Assembly (NCBI RefSeq): GCF_000003605.2
Contig: NW_003113464.1
Location: forward strand, 231,811-262,358
Reading direction: 5' to 3'
Origin: Saccoglossus kowalevskii
Taxonomy: Eukaryota > Hemichordata > Enteropneusta > Harrimaniidae
Length of the DNA: 30,548 bases
Below, one piece after another: positions 1 to 9,702 of the stretch (position 1 is the first letter of the stretch; every line of letters starts with the position of its first letter). Position numbers and translations under genes: made by a program. Below the pieces are notes generated by a model. It saw only the letters and a program-made list of their open reading frames with translations, had not been told where the DNA came from and searched no databases.

Positions 1-345
1 AGTTGGTGTGACAATATAATAGTGGTTTTCTTAATAGCTTGACGATTAATCAATTGATTATGATGTGTAAAACTTTCATGTGATTGGTTGTTTGTTTGAA
101 GGCAAGGCCTTGGAGTCTCTTATACTGATTGTAATTGGTTAAGGAGTGACAAGAAATAAAGAGTGATTTAATGCTGTCTCGGGTGAAAACCAGGGAGTTG
201 GCAGAGAATCGTTTGGAACATGAATGGAGCTTGTGTGTGTTTCTTGTGAGTCTAGCGTGGAAAACGACCGAATCCCGGTTACCTAAGTGAAAGGTTTTTT
301 TAACATCAAAAATACCTATCACACGTGGTGGAGAACCCGGGCAGG
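1..345 (+). repeat. LTR-like terminal segment, copy A (cut by the window edge)
   Basis: This stretch matches the segment at 2005-2475 in order and spacing of landmarks. Both have AGTTGGT, GATTAATCAA, a GTGATTGG...GAAGG block, GAGTCT, an AATAAA signal (155-160 here) and an ending ACACGTG-x-TGGAGAACCC. The block TGGTGGAGAACCCGG at 326-340 sits where a tRNA primer-binding site would follow an LTR, and AATAAA fits an R region. I infer a 3' part of an LTR, or an LTR plus the start of the internal region. No gag or pol reading frame follows on this strand, so the element would be non-autonomous or decayed. It could equally be another kind of dispersed repeat. Confidence 0.4.
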
Positions 346-2004
346 TGTTTAATACACATTGACATCCTGTGAAGAAAAGTGAAATGGCGAAGATGTGTCT
401 TTCTTGCGAACCGAACTAACAGCTCCATGGCAGAGACGACTCAGAAATCGTGCTTGACGACTAACGGCTTTACCAGTATGGCACCGATGAACGACGCTGA
501 AGAGATGAAGACTTCTGAACCCCTTATGAAGGACCAGTATCGAATAGGACTGTATAATTAAGAATTGAGCGACATTAAAGACAAGATGAAGAAAAAGAAC
601 GACCCGGACTAACGCGACGACAAGAGAGATGACGCTATATAGACTTTGATTAGAACTTAGAGAACTTGCTTAGAGAACTGTTCGCTGGACACTGTAACTG
701 ACACTGTGTAACTCAAGATGTTGAACTCTTTTTCACAATCCCAACACTATTGCTTAGTAATGTAATGTATTGCTTGCTTTTTCTATCTTTTTTCTTACCG
801 TTTTTTTTGGTGGCGTTAAATTGTATGTGTGTAAGCGCCCAGATCTTTGATTTAAAATGATATTTAGTGACGTTCGAGGTCCGTCTTTTATAACGATTTA
901 AGCGCGCCTCAGTGGACAAGAATTTGCAACACAGTGTTTTGAGTTTTGTGAAGTTTTATGGTGTTTTAATGAGTTTATGAGTAAGGATTATGATGGGGAA
1001 AGTAATGCCCCACGTGTTTTTAAGAGTTTTGAGATTTGTCGATGTACAGAGATATCAACGTTTTAAGAGTTGTTTTTGTTTATGTGTTGTTTCCGGAATA
1101 CTTCTGACACTTTTGAGTGGATAGCACCTTTGTAACGTTTTTTAATGTCTTTTTCGGATGAGAGTTTGGTGCGCCTATATACGTATTGTTTGATAACGCA
1201 AGCTTTTGTTCATGATTGACAGGTTTATGTAACTCAGTAGTTTCTATCGTTTTGCCTTCCCCGTCTTTTTTGCCAGAGGAGTAATGTGTTATGATAGCTT
1301 TGTCTTTGCATTCCGTTCCACGCCGTATGACTTTTGTTTAGATTAACGACTTGTGAGTTCAGTTGAAGTTTATAAGTGTATATGACAGGAGTTTGATTAA
1401 TAGCTTTTTATTCATTGTTTATTAGTTACTGCTTTGCAATGCTTTAACCGAGAGACGCATCCCTGGTAATCACGTGATCATGCTGTCGACTGCAGCGATT
1501 GGCTGATCGCTTGGTTACGCCGCCACGCCTTAGTTTTTTTGACCTTTTGATATAGAGTTTGTAACCTTAGTAACGAGAGACAGTGCAGCGAAGGGTTACC
1601 TCAGCAAACTTTTTGAGAAAAGTAAGTCGATTGGTAGCCTTTCCCTTGTTTTTGATTTACAACCGTTGATATTTGTGACATTATAACCATTGTATTTAGA
1701 CTTTATAATCATTGTACTTAATTAGTGTGTTTTACTCTTTTTGATTTATTCCTTTTCTTAGTATTGTATTTAACCCTATGACGATGAGTGGCTGACGGTA
1801 TCTTTGATTTGTGAACGTGTTATTCCAGGAGGCACAATCTCAGTTTGGGTGAAGGGATGTGTCATGAATTTGTTTTCGCGTATCTGTTAATCGACTTAAT
1901 TAGTTGATTATTAGCGAATTGCTGTGTTATGTCTGTCATCTTTCAGACCTATTTGAAGTTTTGGACGGAACTAATTACCAGATAACCGCCGCTATTCAGA
2001 CTAC
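346..2004. other. Region between the two LTR-like segments, no gene recognised
   Basis: No convincing coding sequence is visible on either strand. The short open frames (for example 379-561 on plus and 713-919 on minus) resemble no family I know. At 1440-1625 there is a more GC-rich patch with an ATCACGTGAT palindrome, a TGATATAGAG TATA-like run and AACGAGAGACAGTGC, which could be a U3/R promoter of the second LTR-like copy. That reading is only inference. Confidence 0.3.
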
Positions 2005-2480
2005 TCATTCTGACAGTTGGTATCCATAGTTATTAATGTAGTGAATGATTAATCAAAAGATATGACGTGTTCAGTACTTAGTGTGATTGGCTTTATGATT
2101 GAAGGTTACTCCCTAGAGTCTTTTTACTGCTTTTACTGTTTTGAAAATGAATAAAGAGAGTTTGAGTTGGTCTTGACGAGTACACCACGAGAGACGCAGT
2201 CTAGAGCAGTCCTGGAGAGCCTTGGGGCGAGTGTTGATGCAGTCTAAAAGAGTCTTGGGTCAGCCTTGCGATAGTCTTGGGGATTTTTCCCCAGGGCGCC
2301 GTGTCTTATAGAGTGCTCGATTGACCGACTAAGACGAGAGTTGAAACGTATTTCGTTGTGTGCGTCTTATTTGACGGTAAAGTATAAGTGACTTTCCCGA
2401 TCCCATACCTCAAGGGGACGAGATATAGAGACGAGACGAGATTCCCCCCTGACACGTGTGGAGAACCCAGAGATAAGAGA
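2005..2480 (+). repeat. LTR-like terminal segment, copy B
   Basis: This is the second, diverged copy of the segment at 1-345. It shares AGTTGGT, GATTAATCAA, GTGATTGGCTTTATGATTGAAGG, an AATAAAGAGAG polyadenylation-type signal at 2150-2159 and the terminal GACACGTGTGGAGAACCCAG at 2451-2470. Between the AATAAA and the terminus it carries a purine-rich stretch with repeated GAGTCTTGG/AGTCTTGGG motifs (about 2200-2285) that copy A lacks. Same orientation as copy A, about 2.1 kb apart. Probably an LTR remnant of a family without coding capacity here. Confidence 0.4.
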
Positions 2481-2535
2481 ATTTCCCCCTGATACTACTA
2501 TGTACTGTTTTGCTCCTGCGGTTTGCAACAATAAT

Positions 2536-2619
2536 AACTCGGAAGTTAGAAGTCGGAATTCGGAAGTTAGAAGTCGGAACTCGGAAGTTAGAAGTCGGAA
2601 CTCGGAAGTTGGAACTGTG
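2536..2619. repeat. 21-bp minisatellite, four units
   Basis: Four consecutive copies of a 21-base unit, AACTCGGAAGTTAGAAGTCGG with an AATTC variant. The last unit is degraded (GTTGGAACTGTG). It lies between the LTR-like segment and the foldback element. Confidence 0.85.
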
Positions 2620-2664
2620 AAGTAGGAAGGCCCCTCTCGGCTTTCGTAGATTCTGTTCTACACA

Positions 2665-3045
2665 TTTTGAATTTCGGCATTCCTATGATGTATTTCCTTA
2701 GAAGGAAAAAAATGTATAATAATAAGGTTATTAAGAGGATAGCTCAAAGTATGCACTCAGACAGTACGCCGTTGCATCGATACTCCCGCTGTCTTTGTGC
2801 ATACGTTGAGGTATCCTCGTAATAACCTTATATTATAATAAGAGGTTATTCCCACATCATGGGAATGCCGAAATCCAAAACGTTTAGAGCAGATTTATTT
2901 GTTTGAGGACCATTAAAACTTTGCACTTGGGCTGCCATGTTTGTTTTTATTATTAGAGGATGCTTACCCGCGTGATCGTTCCATATTTGGAGTTCGAGTT
3001 TTCTAATATGGTAGGATGCAAATATGCATGGGATACCACAAAATT
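2665..3045. mobile_element. Foldback (palindromic) MITE-like element, copy 1
   Basis: An inner inverted repeat at 2722-2831 (ATAAGGTTATTAAGAGGATA ... TATCCTCGTAATAACCTTAT) sits within an outer inverted repeat. The outer arms are TTTTGAATTTCGGCATTCCTA (2665-2685) and CATGGGAATGCCGAAATCCAA (2859-2879). The right arm runs into a stretch (about 2856-3045) that is also found next to copy 2 at 20595-20800; it contains GCCATGTTTGTTTTTAT, ATTAGAGGA and GGTAGGATG. There is no reading frame. The shared right flank shows that the mobile unit is larger than the hairpin alone. No target-site duplication could be defined. Confidence 0.65.
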
Positions 3046-3900
3046 ATGGCACGCTGTAACATATGGCGTTACGATAACAGTGTGAGTATAATATAGTGTT
3101 TATTTACTTACATTTTCAACTTTACTCATGCCAACTGTGATACATGACAATTATAAAGTGCTGCTAAGAGTGATATAAAATCTGTGATATATTAGAAATA
3201 AATAAATATAGTTAAAAAAGACATTAACATGGGAAAATATATATATCTGAAAAATTAACAAATGAAAAACAATAAAACTGTCCATACATTTTTATTCTAT
3301 ATCACTACTTGTAATATGGGATTTCACTAAATTATCCGGCATATTTTAATAATATTACGAATCAAATAGCCAGTTACCAGTTATTATTATGCAACTGGAT
3401 GGAATAATTAATTCGGCTAACGCAACTAATAATACCAAACGCTGACTAGGTATCCCACGCAATGAAACAAGGATCACTACAAACAAGACACGTAATGTAG
3501 TTTTTAAATAACCTTGCTGATTGCCTCTATTTATGACTTATTAAGTGTATTTCTGTATACTCACCAGTCTATTAAAGGCTCATATAAAGGCGTATTGCAA
3601 TTTAACGCTCAAAACACAGTTTGATTATTTCATATAAAGTTACCAATATGCATAGTTGTATTAAAAATGAAGGTTTTGGAAATATATAATATTTGAACTT
3701 GGACAGTATTCATTAAAACAGAATGGCCGTCCATAGTTACGTTCGGTGGCAAAATTACCTGTTGGTCTAAAATCAAAATATTTGAATTCTTGCCAATGCA
3801 AGATTCCAGTCTCAGTTTGTCTGGTCTGTCTTGATCACTTTAGCCAGGTGTGCAGTTAAATAATTATATTTTCCCATTTCTAGTGGCAATTGAGTCGTAC
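3046..3900. other. AT-rich non-coding stretch
   Basis: No gene is recognised. It is mostly AT-rich with short open frames only. The right end (about 3700-3900) adjoins the gypsy integrase fragment and may hold its unrecognisable downstream part. Confidence 0.3.
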
Positions 3901-3923
3901 ACGTCTTACATATATCCAATAAC

Positions 3924-4140
3924 TCACAGACTGCCTGAAATATATTCAAAATTTCTGCCTTCGTCACTATGTATCTCAAGTTGTACGATATATGGGAAAA
4001 TGAATTGACGTACCAGGATATCTGCTACTGTAATCACTTCTTGGTTCATCATTGAATATACCTCAACCCATTTTGTTGAATAATCTCCAGTTACCAGCGC
4101 TGAATTTCTTCCTGGAAATGCTTCTGGAAATATTATAGTC
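3924..4140 (-). pseudogene. Ty3/gypsy integrase core fragment
   Basis: Read on the minus strand, the segment shows the retroviral-type integrase core signature: VTGDYSTKWVEVYSM, a run of QEVITVADILV, then LEIHSDEGRNFE. In this family the Asp of the D-Y-x-T-K-W block and the Asp of the HSD block are catalytic residues, and both are visible. The domain begins abruptly and the third catalytic residue region is not recognisable, because a stop follows shortly after FEYISGSL. It lies downstream, in minus-strand order, of the RNase H and RT fragments, as expected for gypsy pol. It is broken. Confidence 0.8.
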
Positions 4141-4440
4141 CTATTACACCAAGTGCAATTCCATGTTGTACTCAAAATCTGAATACACCTTACTATATGG
4201 CCTGCTGGTGATTTAAATCTGAAGAACCTTTTCCAGTGTGCTATGATCGCTTCTCATTTGCGATCATCAATTGTACAGATAATATACTAGCAATTTCTTA
4301 CAAGTAATGTTGTAGTTTTGCACTGGCTTACTCAGCACATCCACAATATATTCTTCACTATCCACACATGGCGCATAATCCAAAACGCATAATATTCCAC
4401 TAGTACAGCCCTCTCCTGGTTTCAGATGCTAAATTAAACG
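4141..4440 (-). pseudogene. Ty3/gypsy RNase H fragment
   Basis: Minus-strand translation gives EEYIVDVLSKPVQNYNITCKKLL, which fits the L-S-K-x-x-x-N-Y-x-x-T-x-K-E-L-L block of gypsy RNase H. Next comes RSDHSTLE, the usual R-T-D-H-x-x-L block, and in a shifted frame FRFKSPAGHIVRCIQIL, which fits the end of the domain. At least one frameshift and in-frame stops separate these pieces. The segment then runs directly into integrase core sequence, so the zinc-binding N-terminal part of integrase appears deleted. Confidence 0.65.
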
Positions 4441-4620
4441 AACTGTCTACGGAATTTGCAGTTGGGGTGGGCATCTTTGGTGGTGACTTTCCATAGTCCA
4501 CACAAAATCTTGTTGATCCACTTTGACCTTTCTTGACCATGGAAATGGCTCATGGTGAATTAAAATGGCCTGACCATGCTTTTTTGCTTCACCTTGGGTC
4601 TTAGTTACTGCTTGAATGGT
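4441..4620 (-). pseudogene. Ty3/gypsy reverse transcriptase N-terminal fragment
   Basis: Minus-strand translation reads NSP-stop-AISMVKKGQSGSTRFCVDYGK, the conserved start of the gypsy RT palm (S-P-W ... V-K-K ... R-F-C-V-D-Y-R-K) with a stop in place of the Trp. Sequence resembling the start of RNase H follows within about 25 codons, so most of the palm, including the YxDD region, has been deleted. Upstream, at about 4630-4830, are weak traces that could be the linker before RT. Confidence 0.7.
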
Positions 4621-4830
4621 ACACTGTTGCTAATGTGGATTGAATGTTAATCCAATCCGGTGTGACTCATATCTCCAGATTAAAAGACTCATGTAGTTAT
4701 AAACTACCATATTCACTTCAGTCAATGTAAACAGTGTACTGCATCTCCATGGATCTTTAATAATTCTGGTTCTGGTTTCTTGGCGGTAATTTGGACTGCC
4801 TGGATCATCACCAGATAGTGCCTTCATTGT

Positions 4831-6689
4831 ACCAGTTATGGTGCCTTGTAACCATATCGCCTCTGGCTTGGTATTAGTGCATCATGTTAGCCTCGCTACT
4901 GCAAGCATTTCAGGTATGTAAACGCTTCTGCAATTTGAGCCAGATTTGCCACACCCAGTGGGAATTTACCCAGAATGCCATTCTTCCATGCCATGACATA
5001 TAGGTGTATAGTCGCTAGGTTGTACTCATTTACAGTTGGTGAATGGTCGTGAATGGTCGTCTTTGTCTTAGGTATATTGTGTTTCATCCGAGTTTCTTTA
5101 ATTCGACGGAGCTCCCTTTGAGATGATAGCACTGTGATAGTTTGCATCACCCCTAAACTTTCTATTTTTTTATCATCTCAGGATATTCGTTTTTTGAACT
5201 GTTTTCATACCATTCTGACTATTGTTGTGCATTCCTGTCCATCATTTTTTGAACTGCTCTTCCTTTATAACGTCCCTGAGTTAGTCACATCACGTTTCCA
5301 AAATAATACCCTTATAGAGGTGGAAAATCAATGCCTGCAACATCTAAAACAAGTCTCCAAAATTGGTCGTCTTCTCCCTTGATGATTTAGTAATTAAACA
5401 CATTTCATATTCAACATGACATTTCTTTGACTACAGTCCACTGTTTCCACGTATTCGATTGTTTACCATATTCATGCACAAGATTCAGCCATCCCATGTA
5501 TGGCATACGAACATATTACAATCGGCCTTGAACTGCATATGCACCTTGGTCTCTAGCATAGTATGCACTATCTGGTTCAATGTACATCCACTCCACGGCA
5601 TCCATGCACGCTCTTTCTTTGACGTGCACTCAGTTCTGTGGCATGTGTGTTGGCTTGTCTATCCATAGCGTTGGTTAAATATTTTAAACATATCCAAGTA
5701 TTACATTTCTTGTTCTGACTGAGCGTGATTCAAAACTTTCTGGGATAGCCTTGTCAAACACACCGCCAAAAAGATTCGATTTTCACTATCAGTTCGTCCA
5801 CTAACTATCACACATTGCGCGAAATGATCTAGTCCGTACAATACATTTTCTGGCACAATATTAAGCTCCCTGTTTGGCATCCACAAATGAGAAAAACTTC
5901 CTCACACTTTGGCTTAACAATTAATTTGTGCTTGCATAACCCAGCATCTGATGTGTTCAGCAGTGTAATTAAACATTTGAATTGTTTCCATTTATGTACT
6001 CTCACGTGGCATACTCCAGGCTAAAACCATGCATTCTCATGATCTAAAAATGTTTGATTCATCTTCCAGTTCCAATGTTGTAAGGGACTTTTTAGCTGTA
6101 GGGTTCTACATGACAGTGACTTAGATTACATATACTAGCATATCCACCAACTATCAATTAATTTTCTCACATTTTTTAGACGTTTTTTTCAACAATTTTA
6201 CGGTTATCTCATATGCCTTTCTCTTGGCTTTTCTTCATTGTTTCTACTTTTTTACTGCAAGGTTCGATATGACAACAACTTAGATCAAATTTACAAGCAA
6301 ATCTACCAACTTTCCCATCGCTTTGCTCTATTCTACACGCTGCTTAGAGCCATCATTATGTGCCGACTGTAAATACTATTTGTTCATTGAGAACACTAGC
6401 AAATTTTAAAACTCTCTGAAATTCAAAATTCAAAATAATTATCGCGACTTCTTATTATAAATGTTTGACGTCACAGTGAGAAATAATACACAAAAATTCT
6501 TAATGCATTTTTCGTGTGTGTGACGTAACAACAGAAATATTTTCTCCAGCTGTTTTGCTCAGTTTGTATTCCATGCAATTACTAGCCACGCCCGATTGAT
6601 CTTAATTTTGTGATCGGTCGATCATCTGACCAATCAGCTATAAGTAAGATTTAAATTGTATCCGAATTGGCGGGTATTTAAGGTTTGGC
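4831..6689. other. No recognised gene; possible decayed upstream part of the gypsy element
   Basis: Short open frames on both strands (the longest are about 80 codons) resemble no family with confidence. By position this should hold the 5' half of the minus-strand gypsy element, but no zinc-knuckle or aspartic protease motif is visible. Confidence 0.3.
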
Positions 6690-7275
6690 AATGTTTCAAA
6701 ATTGATATCGTGTGCACTGCGGGACTATAGTGTCGTTAGGTGTGAACCTGATAACAATGGTCACTATTTATATTTAGAAATAACAGTTGGCGATCATTCA
6801 ATCTCTCTCATTAACATATATGCCCCGATATCAGACAAATCTGTCGAGCAACTATGTTTTCTTACGACCGTTTATTCCACCGGGTTAAACACCAGTGCGT
6901 CTGAGTTTATAATTGGCTGAGACTTTAATAGTTGTTTGGTTCCAACACTAGACACTAGGTGGCGCAACCATTAGGCAATCAAAGTATGCTAATGGAACCA
7001 ATGAATTAAATGACGAATTTGATTTGTTTGACGTTCGGCGTGTTCTCAACCCAGACGTGAGGCGTTACACCTGGAGACGCAGCAACCCACTTATTCAAAG
7101 CAGGTTAGATTTCTGGCTACTGTCCCGCAATTTGAATTACAGTTTTATTAAGTGCGACATAAAGCATTCAATTAAGTCTGATCACAGCCTTATTTCGTTA
7201 AGTTTAAAGTTAGGTTCTAGTGAAAGGGGTAGGTGTTTTTGGAAGTTTACTGCGAGTTTACGAGACGACAACTAA
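6690..7275 (+). pseudogene. LINE AP-type endonuclease domain, partial
   Basis: The first frame reads ...GHYLYLEITVGDHSISLINIYAP, the beta strand before the INIYAP block. Then comes an I-G-stop-DFN at 6912-6929, where family members have G-G-D-F-N, followed by LDTRWR. In another frame from about 7024 come FDVRRVLNPDVRRYTWRR and SRLDFWLLS. The SDHSLISL block at about 7177-7200 carries the D-H pair that closes the active site. About the first 90 residues of the domain are absent, and at least one stop and one frameshift break it. Confidence 0.7.
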
Positions 7276-7760
7276 TATACACAATTGAATAACCAAACAA
7301 TTGATAATCTTTATGTAACATATAATAATTTTACTGACAAACGATTAAAATGGGAAATGTATAAATGCGAAATACGTAGGGAAATGATTACGTATTCATT
7401 TCATAAAAGGAAAACTTTAAGCAATAAGTATCGTGATTTATCTAAACGATTAGTAACTTTGGAAAAAGAAATTAACGAACATAAGAACATAATAATGAGA
7501 GTAAACTTAACGAATATGTGGCGGTGAAATCAGAATTTGAGAATAATGTACTTACTTCAGGTGCAATTATACGCTCACGGGCACAGTGGATAGAGGAGGG
7601 AAAAAAGTGTACAACATATCTTCTAAGTCTTGAGAAACACAATACCAAAATAAAATCCATGTCTTCTTTTAGTAATGACGACGGTACATGTGCCTCAAAC
7701 ATAAAAATGATTCTAAAAGAATAGCATAATTTCTACTCCAAATTATATAGTGAACAAAGT
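7276..7760 (+). pseudogene. LINE linker between endonuclease and RT
   Basis: A charged, coiled-coil-like region (KRLVTLEKEINEH) is followed after a frameshift near 7510 by GAIIRSRAQWIEEGKKCTTYLLSLEK at about 7560-7640. That is the conserved 'R-x-x-W-x-E-E-G-E-K-x-T-x-Y-F-x-x-L-E' type block that precedes RT in L1/Tx1 elements. A stop occurs at 7722-7724. Confidence 0.65.
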
Positions 7761-8765
7761 TTGCATAAAAATGATCCAGAATTTGTACGGCAAGCAGAAG
7801 ATATTTTTGTTAACCAGCCAAATATTCCGCAATTGAACGAAGATCAAAGGCAGACATGTGATGGTGATTTAATTTTAATTGAATGCACGCACGCACTTTT
7901 CTCTTCAAAAACAATACATCCCTGGGTTCAGATGGTTTCACTTCAGAATGTTAACGTTATTTCTGGTCAAAAATTAGGAACATGGTATTAGATTGTTTAT
8001 TGCATAAATTGGAAGTAGGTGAACTTGTTATTGAACAAAAAACGGGGATAATTATACCAATACCGAAAAAGGACAAAGATTTGCGTCACCTAAAGAATTG
8101 GAGGTCTGTCACGCTGCTAAATACGGATTATAAAATCTTAACAAAAGCCCTGTCCAATAGACTTCATGATATTTTACCACGAATAATTCACCCAGACCAA
8201 ACTGGCTATATCAAAGGTCGCTATATCGGTCACAATATTCGATTGATCGTTGATGTATGAAAGCTATTTGGGTAATGTCAAGGTGCTCTCGTATTCATTG
8301 ATTTCTTAAAGGCCTTCGACTCTATTCGCTGATGCTTCCTGTTACGTGCTTTGCGTGCATTCAATTTTGGATCCATATCCCCCTTTTTTAAACTAGAGAC
8401 GGGTATTAGACAAGGATGTCCCATGTCTGCTTTGCTTTTTATTATTTCAGTGAAGCCTCCAGCAATTTATATTAGAGACAATAGTTCAATTGCGGGTTTA
8501 AAACTTTTTGATACAGCTGTGAAGATTTCACAGCTAGTAGATAACACGACACTTTATCTACGCGCTCCGATTTCAATTCAAAACTTACTGAATGTGCTAA
8601 CACGTTTTTACTTTGCAGCTGGTCAGACAACTAGGACAAAACGCAGGCAGTTTGGTTAGGACAGTATCGCTTCCTGGAAAAAAAGCCATTTCGCTTAAAA
8701 TGGACCCAGTCACCAGTCTTGTCATTGAGAGTCTGGTTTGCCCATGATAACAAAGATTTAAAATA
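7761..8765 (+). pseudogene. LINE reverse transcriptase domain, broken
   Basis: Recognisable RT blocks in order: a frameshifted SLGSDGFTSE stretch near 7921-7955; TGIIIPIPKKDKDLRHLKNWR and TLLNTDYKILTKALSNRL (8044-8160); PDQTGYIKGRYIGHNIRL (8190-8245). Three in-frame stops follow (8258, 8273 and 8330) around ALVFIDFLKAFDSIR, which holds the first catalytic Asp. After LRAFNFG the sequence jumps to SPFFKLETGIRQGCPMSALLF, a deletion of roughly 20 codons. The second catalytic block reads QLVDNTTLYL, with Asn in place of the second Asp, so it is inactive even without the stops. A shifted frame continues to KPFRLKWTQ...VWFAHDNKDLK at about 8765. Confidence 0.8.
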
Positions 8766-8920
8766 AACTATACTACACGGTTAGAGAAACTGAAATGTAT
8801 CTTAAGGTAGCAAGAAGAGTTTGATGACGTTTTTGATTAAAGCATTCTCTGTCTATTGTCTCATTCAGAACCGTAATTTAGCGTATATATTTCAAAAGCC
8901 TAAGTATAGAGAGACAATTT

Positions 8921-8973
8921 AATTATTATTATTATTAATATTATTATTATTATTATAATTATAATTATTATTA
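8921..8973. repeat. (ATT)n microsatellite inside the LINE
   Basis: An imperfect ATT/TTA run lies between the RT part and the zinc-binding part of the LINE. The flanking 8770-9060 stretch has no recognisable LINE coding sequence, so the array expanded in, or came with, an insertion. Confidence 0.85.
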
Positions 8974-9061
8974 AGTTCGCACAAAATGGAGAGTCAATGT
9001 TTACTAATTACCACGTGACTAAAAAAATGACAAACCTTGTAAAAATGACTTTTGAAGTGCC

Positions 9062-9545
9062 AGCTATAATTGCAGTTAAAAAATGGTCAGCAATCTTTGA
9101 GGAAATTCAAAATGATCAGTAGGTATTTTATTATTTTAATATGTCATTTATTATTACCGATGAAACTAAACAGGCTTTTGAATATAAAATACTCCATAGA
9201 ATCTTTCCATGTAAGACTAGGTTACATAAATGGGGTATAATAGATACTGATTTATGTAATGATTGTGACAAGGTCGACATATTATGTCACTTCCTATTCC
9301 AGTGTAATATAATAAATTGTTTTTAGAATGATTTAACACGCTGGTCTGAGGTAGCTATATCGGATTATAAACCATTATCTTGTAAAGATATTAACGGATT
9401 AGTACCACTTAATAGAGATAATTTCATTATGAATTACTGTATTTAACTTGGAAAATCGTACATATACAAGTAAAAATATTTCAGAAACCGTTCTCTTCAT
9501 ATTTGTTTTAATGGCTTCTTACGAGAATTGAAAAATAATTAAAAA
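9062..9545 (+). pseudogene. LINE C-terminal zinc-binding (zf-RVT) domain
   Basis: From about 9075 the frame reads KKWSAIFEEIQNDQ-stop, then from 9141 SFIITDETKQAFEYKILHRIFPC. Next come TRLHKWGI, DLCNDCDKVDILCHFLFQC, the C-x2-C ... H-x4-C pattern of the zf-RVT domain at about 9255-9305, and a stop at 9324. The frame beyond (RWSEVAISD, INGLVPLN) and the GKSYIYK...GFLRELK block at about 9450-9535 fit the C-terminal tail of Tx1-like L1 elements. Four in-frame stops are seen. Confidence 0.75.
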
Positions 9546-9702
9546 GTAGTTTAAAAAAAGGCAAGCACAAACTGCTGGCAAATACCAAGAATTTACTTCA
9601 TTGTGAGCTGTAATTCTTAATTTATTATTATAAGCCCGTACTTTCATTGGATATTTAAATATACCAATACTTTTATATTATTTGTTAATAAATAAAAAAA
9701 AT

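Larger units (their letters stand above)
3924..4830 (-). mobile_element. Collapsed Ty3/gypsy LTR retrotransposon pol remnant
   Basis: RT start, RNase H and integrase core occur in the canonical pol order on the minus strand within under 1 kb, where an intact pol would need roughly 3 kb. Stops, frameshifts and two large internal deletions show it is long dead. I could not find its gag, protease or LTRs. The sequence at 4830-6690, where they would lie, shows nothing I can assign. Confidence 0.7.
6690..9702 (+). mobile_element. Broken L1/Tx1-like non-LTR retrotransposon (LINE)
   Basis: Four parts occur in the normal order of an L1-type second reading frame: an AP-like endonuclease, a linker, a reverse transcriptase and a C-terminal zinc-binding (zf-RVT) domain. 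They are split over several frames by stops and frameshifts. The N-terminal endonuclease part and any first reading frame are missing, so it is 5'-truncated, as LINE copies usually are. The right end is placed at an A-rich tract, AATAAATAAAAAAAAT, at about 9687-9702. I could not define a target-site duplication. The RT-to-zinc-finger organisation is typical of Tx1-related L1 elements of aquatic animals. Confidence 0.8.

Noticed and set aside
379-561. 60-codon frame after the LTR-like copy A as a gag start
   Set aside because: It stops early and shows no gag motif; position alone is not enough.
5134-5886. Possible gag/protease of the gypsy element
   Set aside because: I looked on the minus strand for zinc-knuckle and protease motifs and found none; the frames are short and unrelated.
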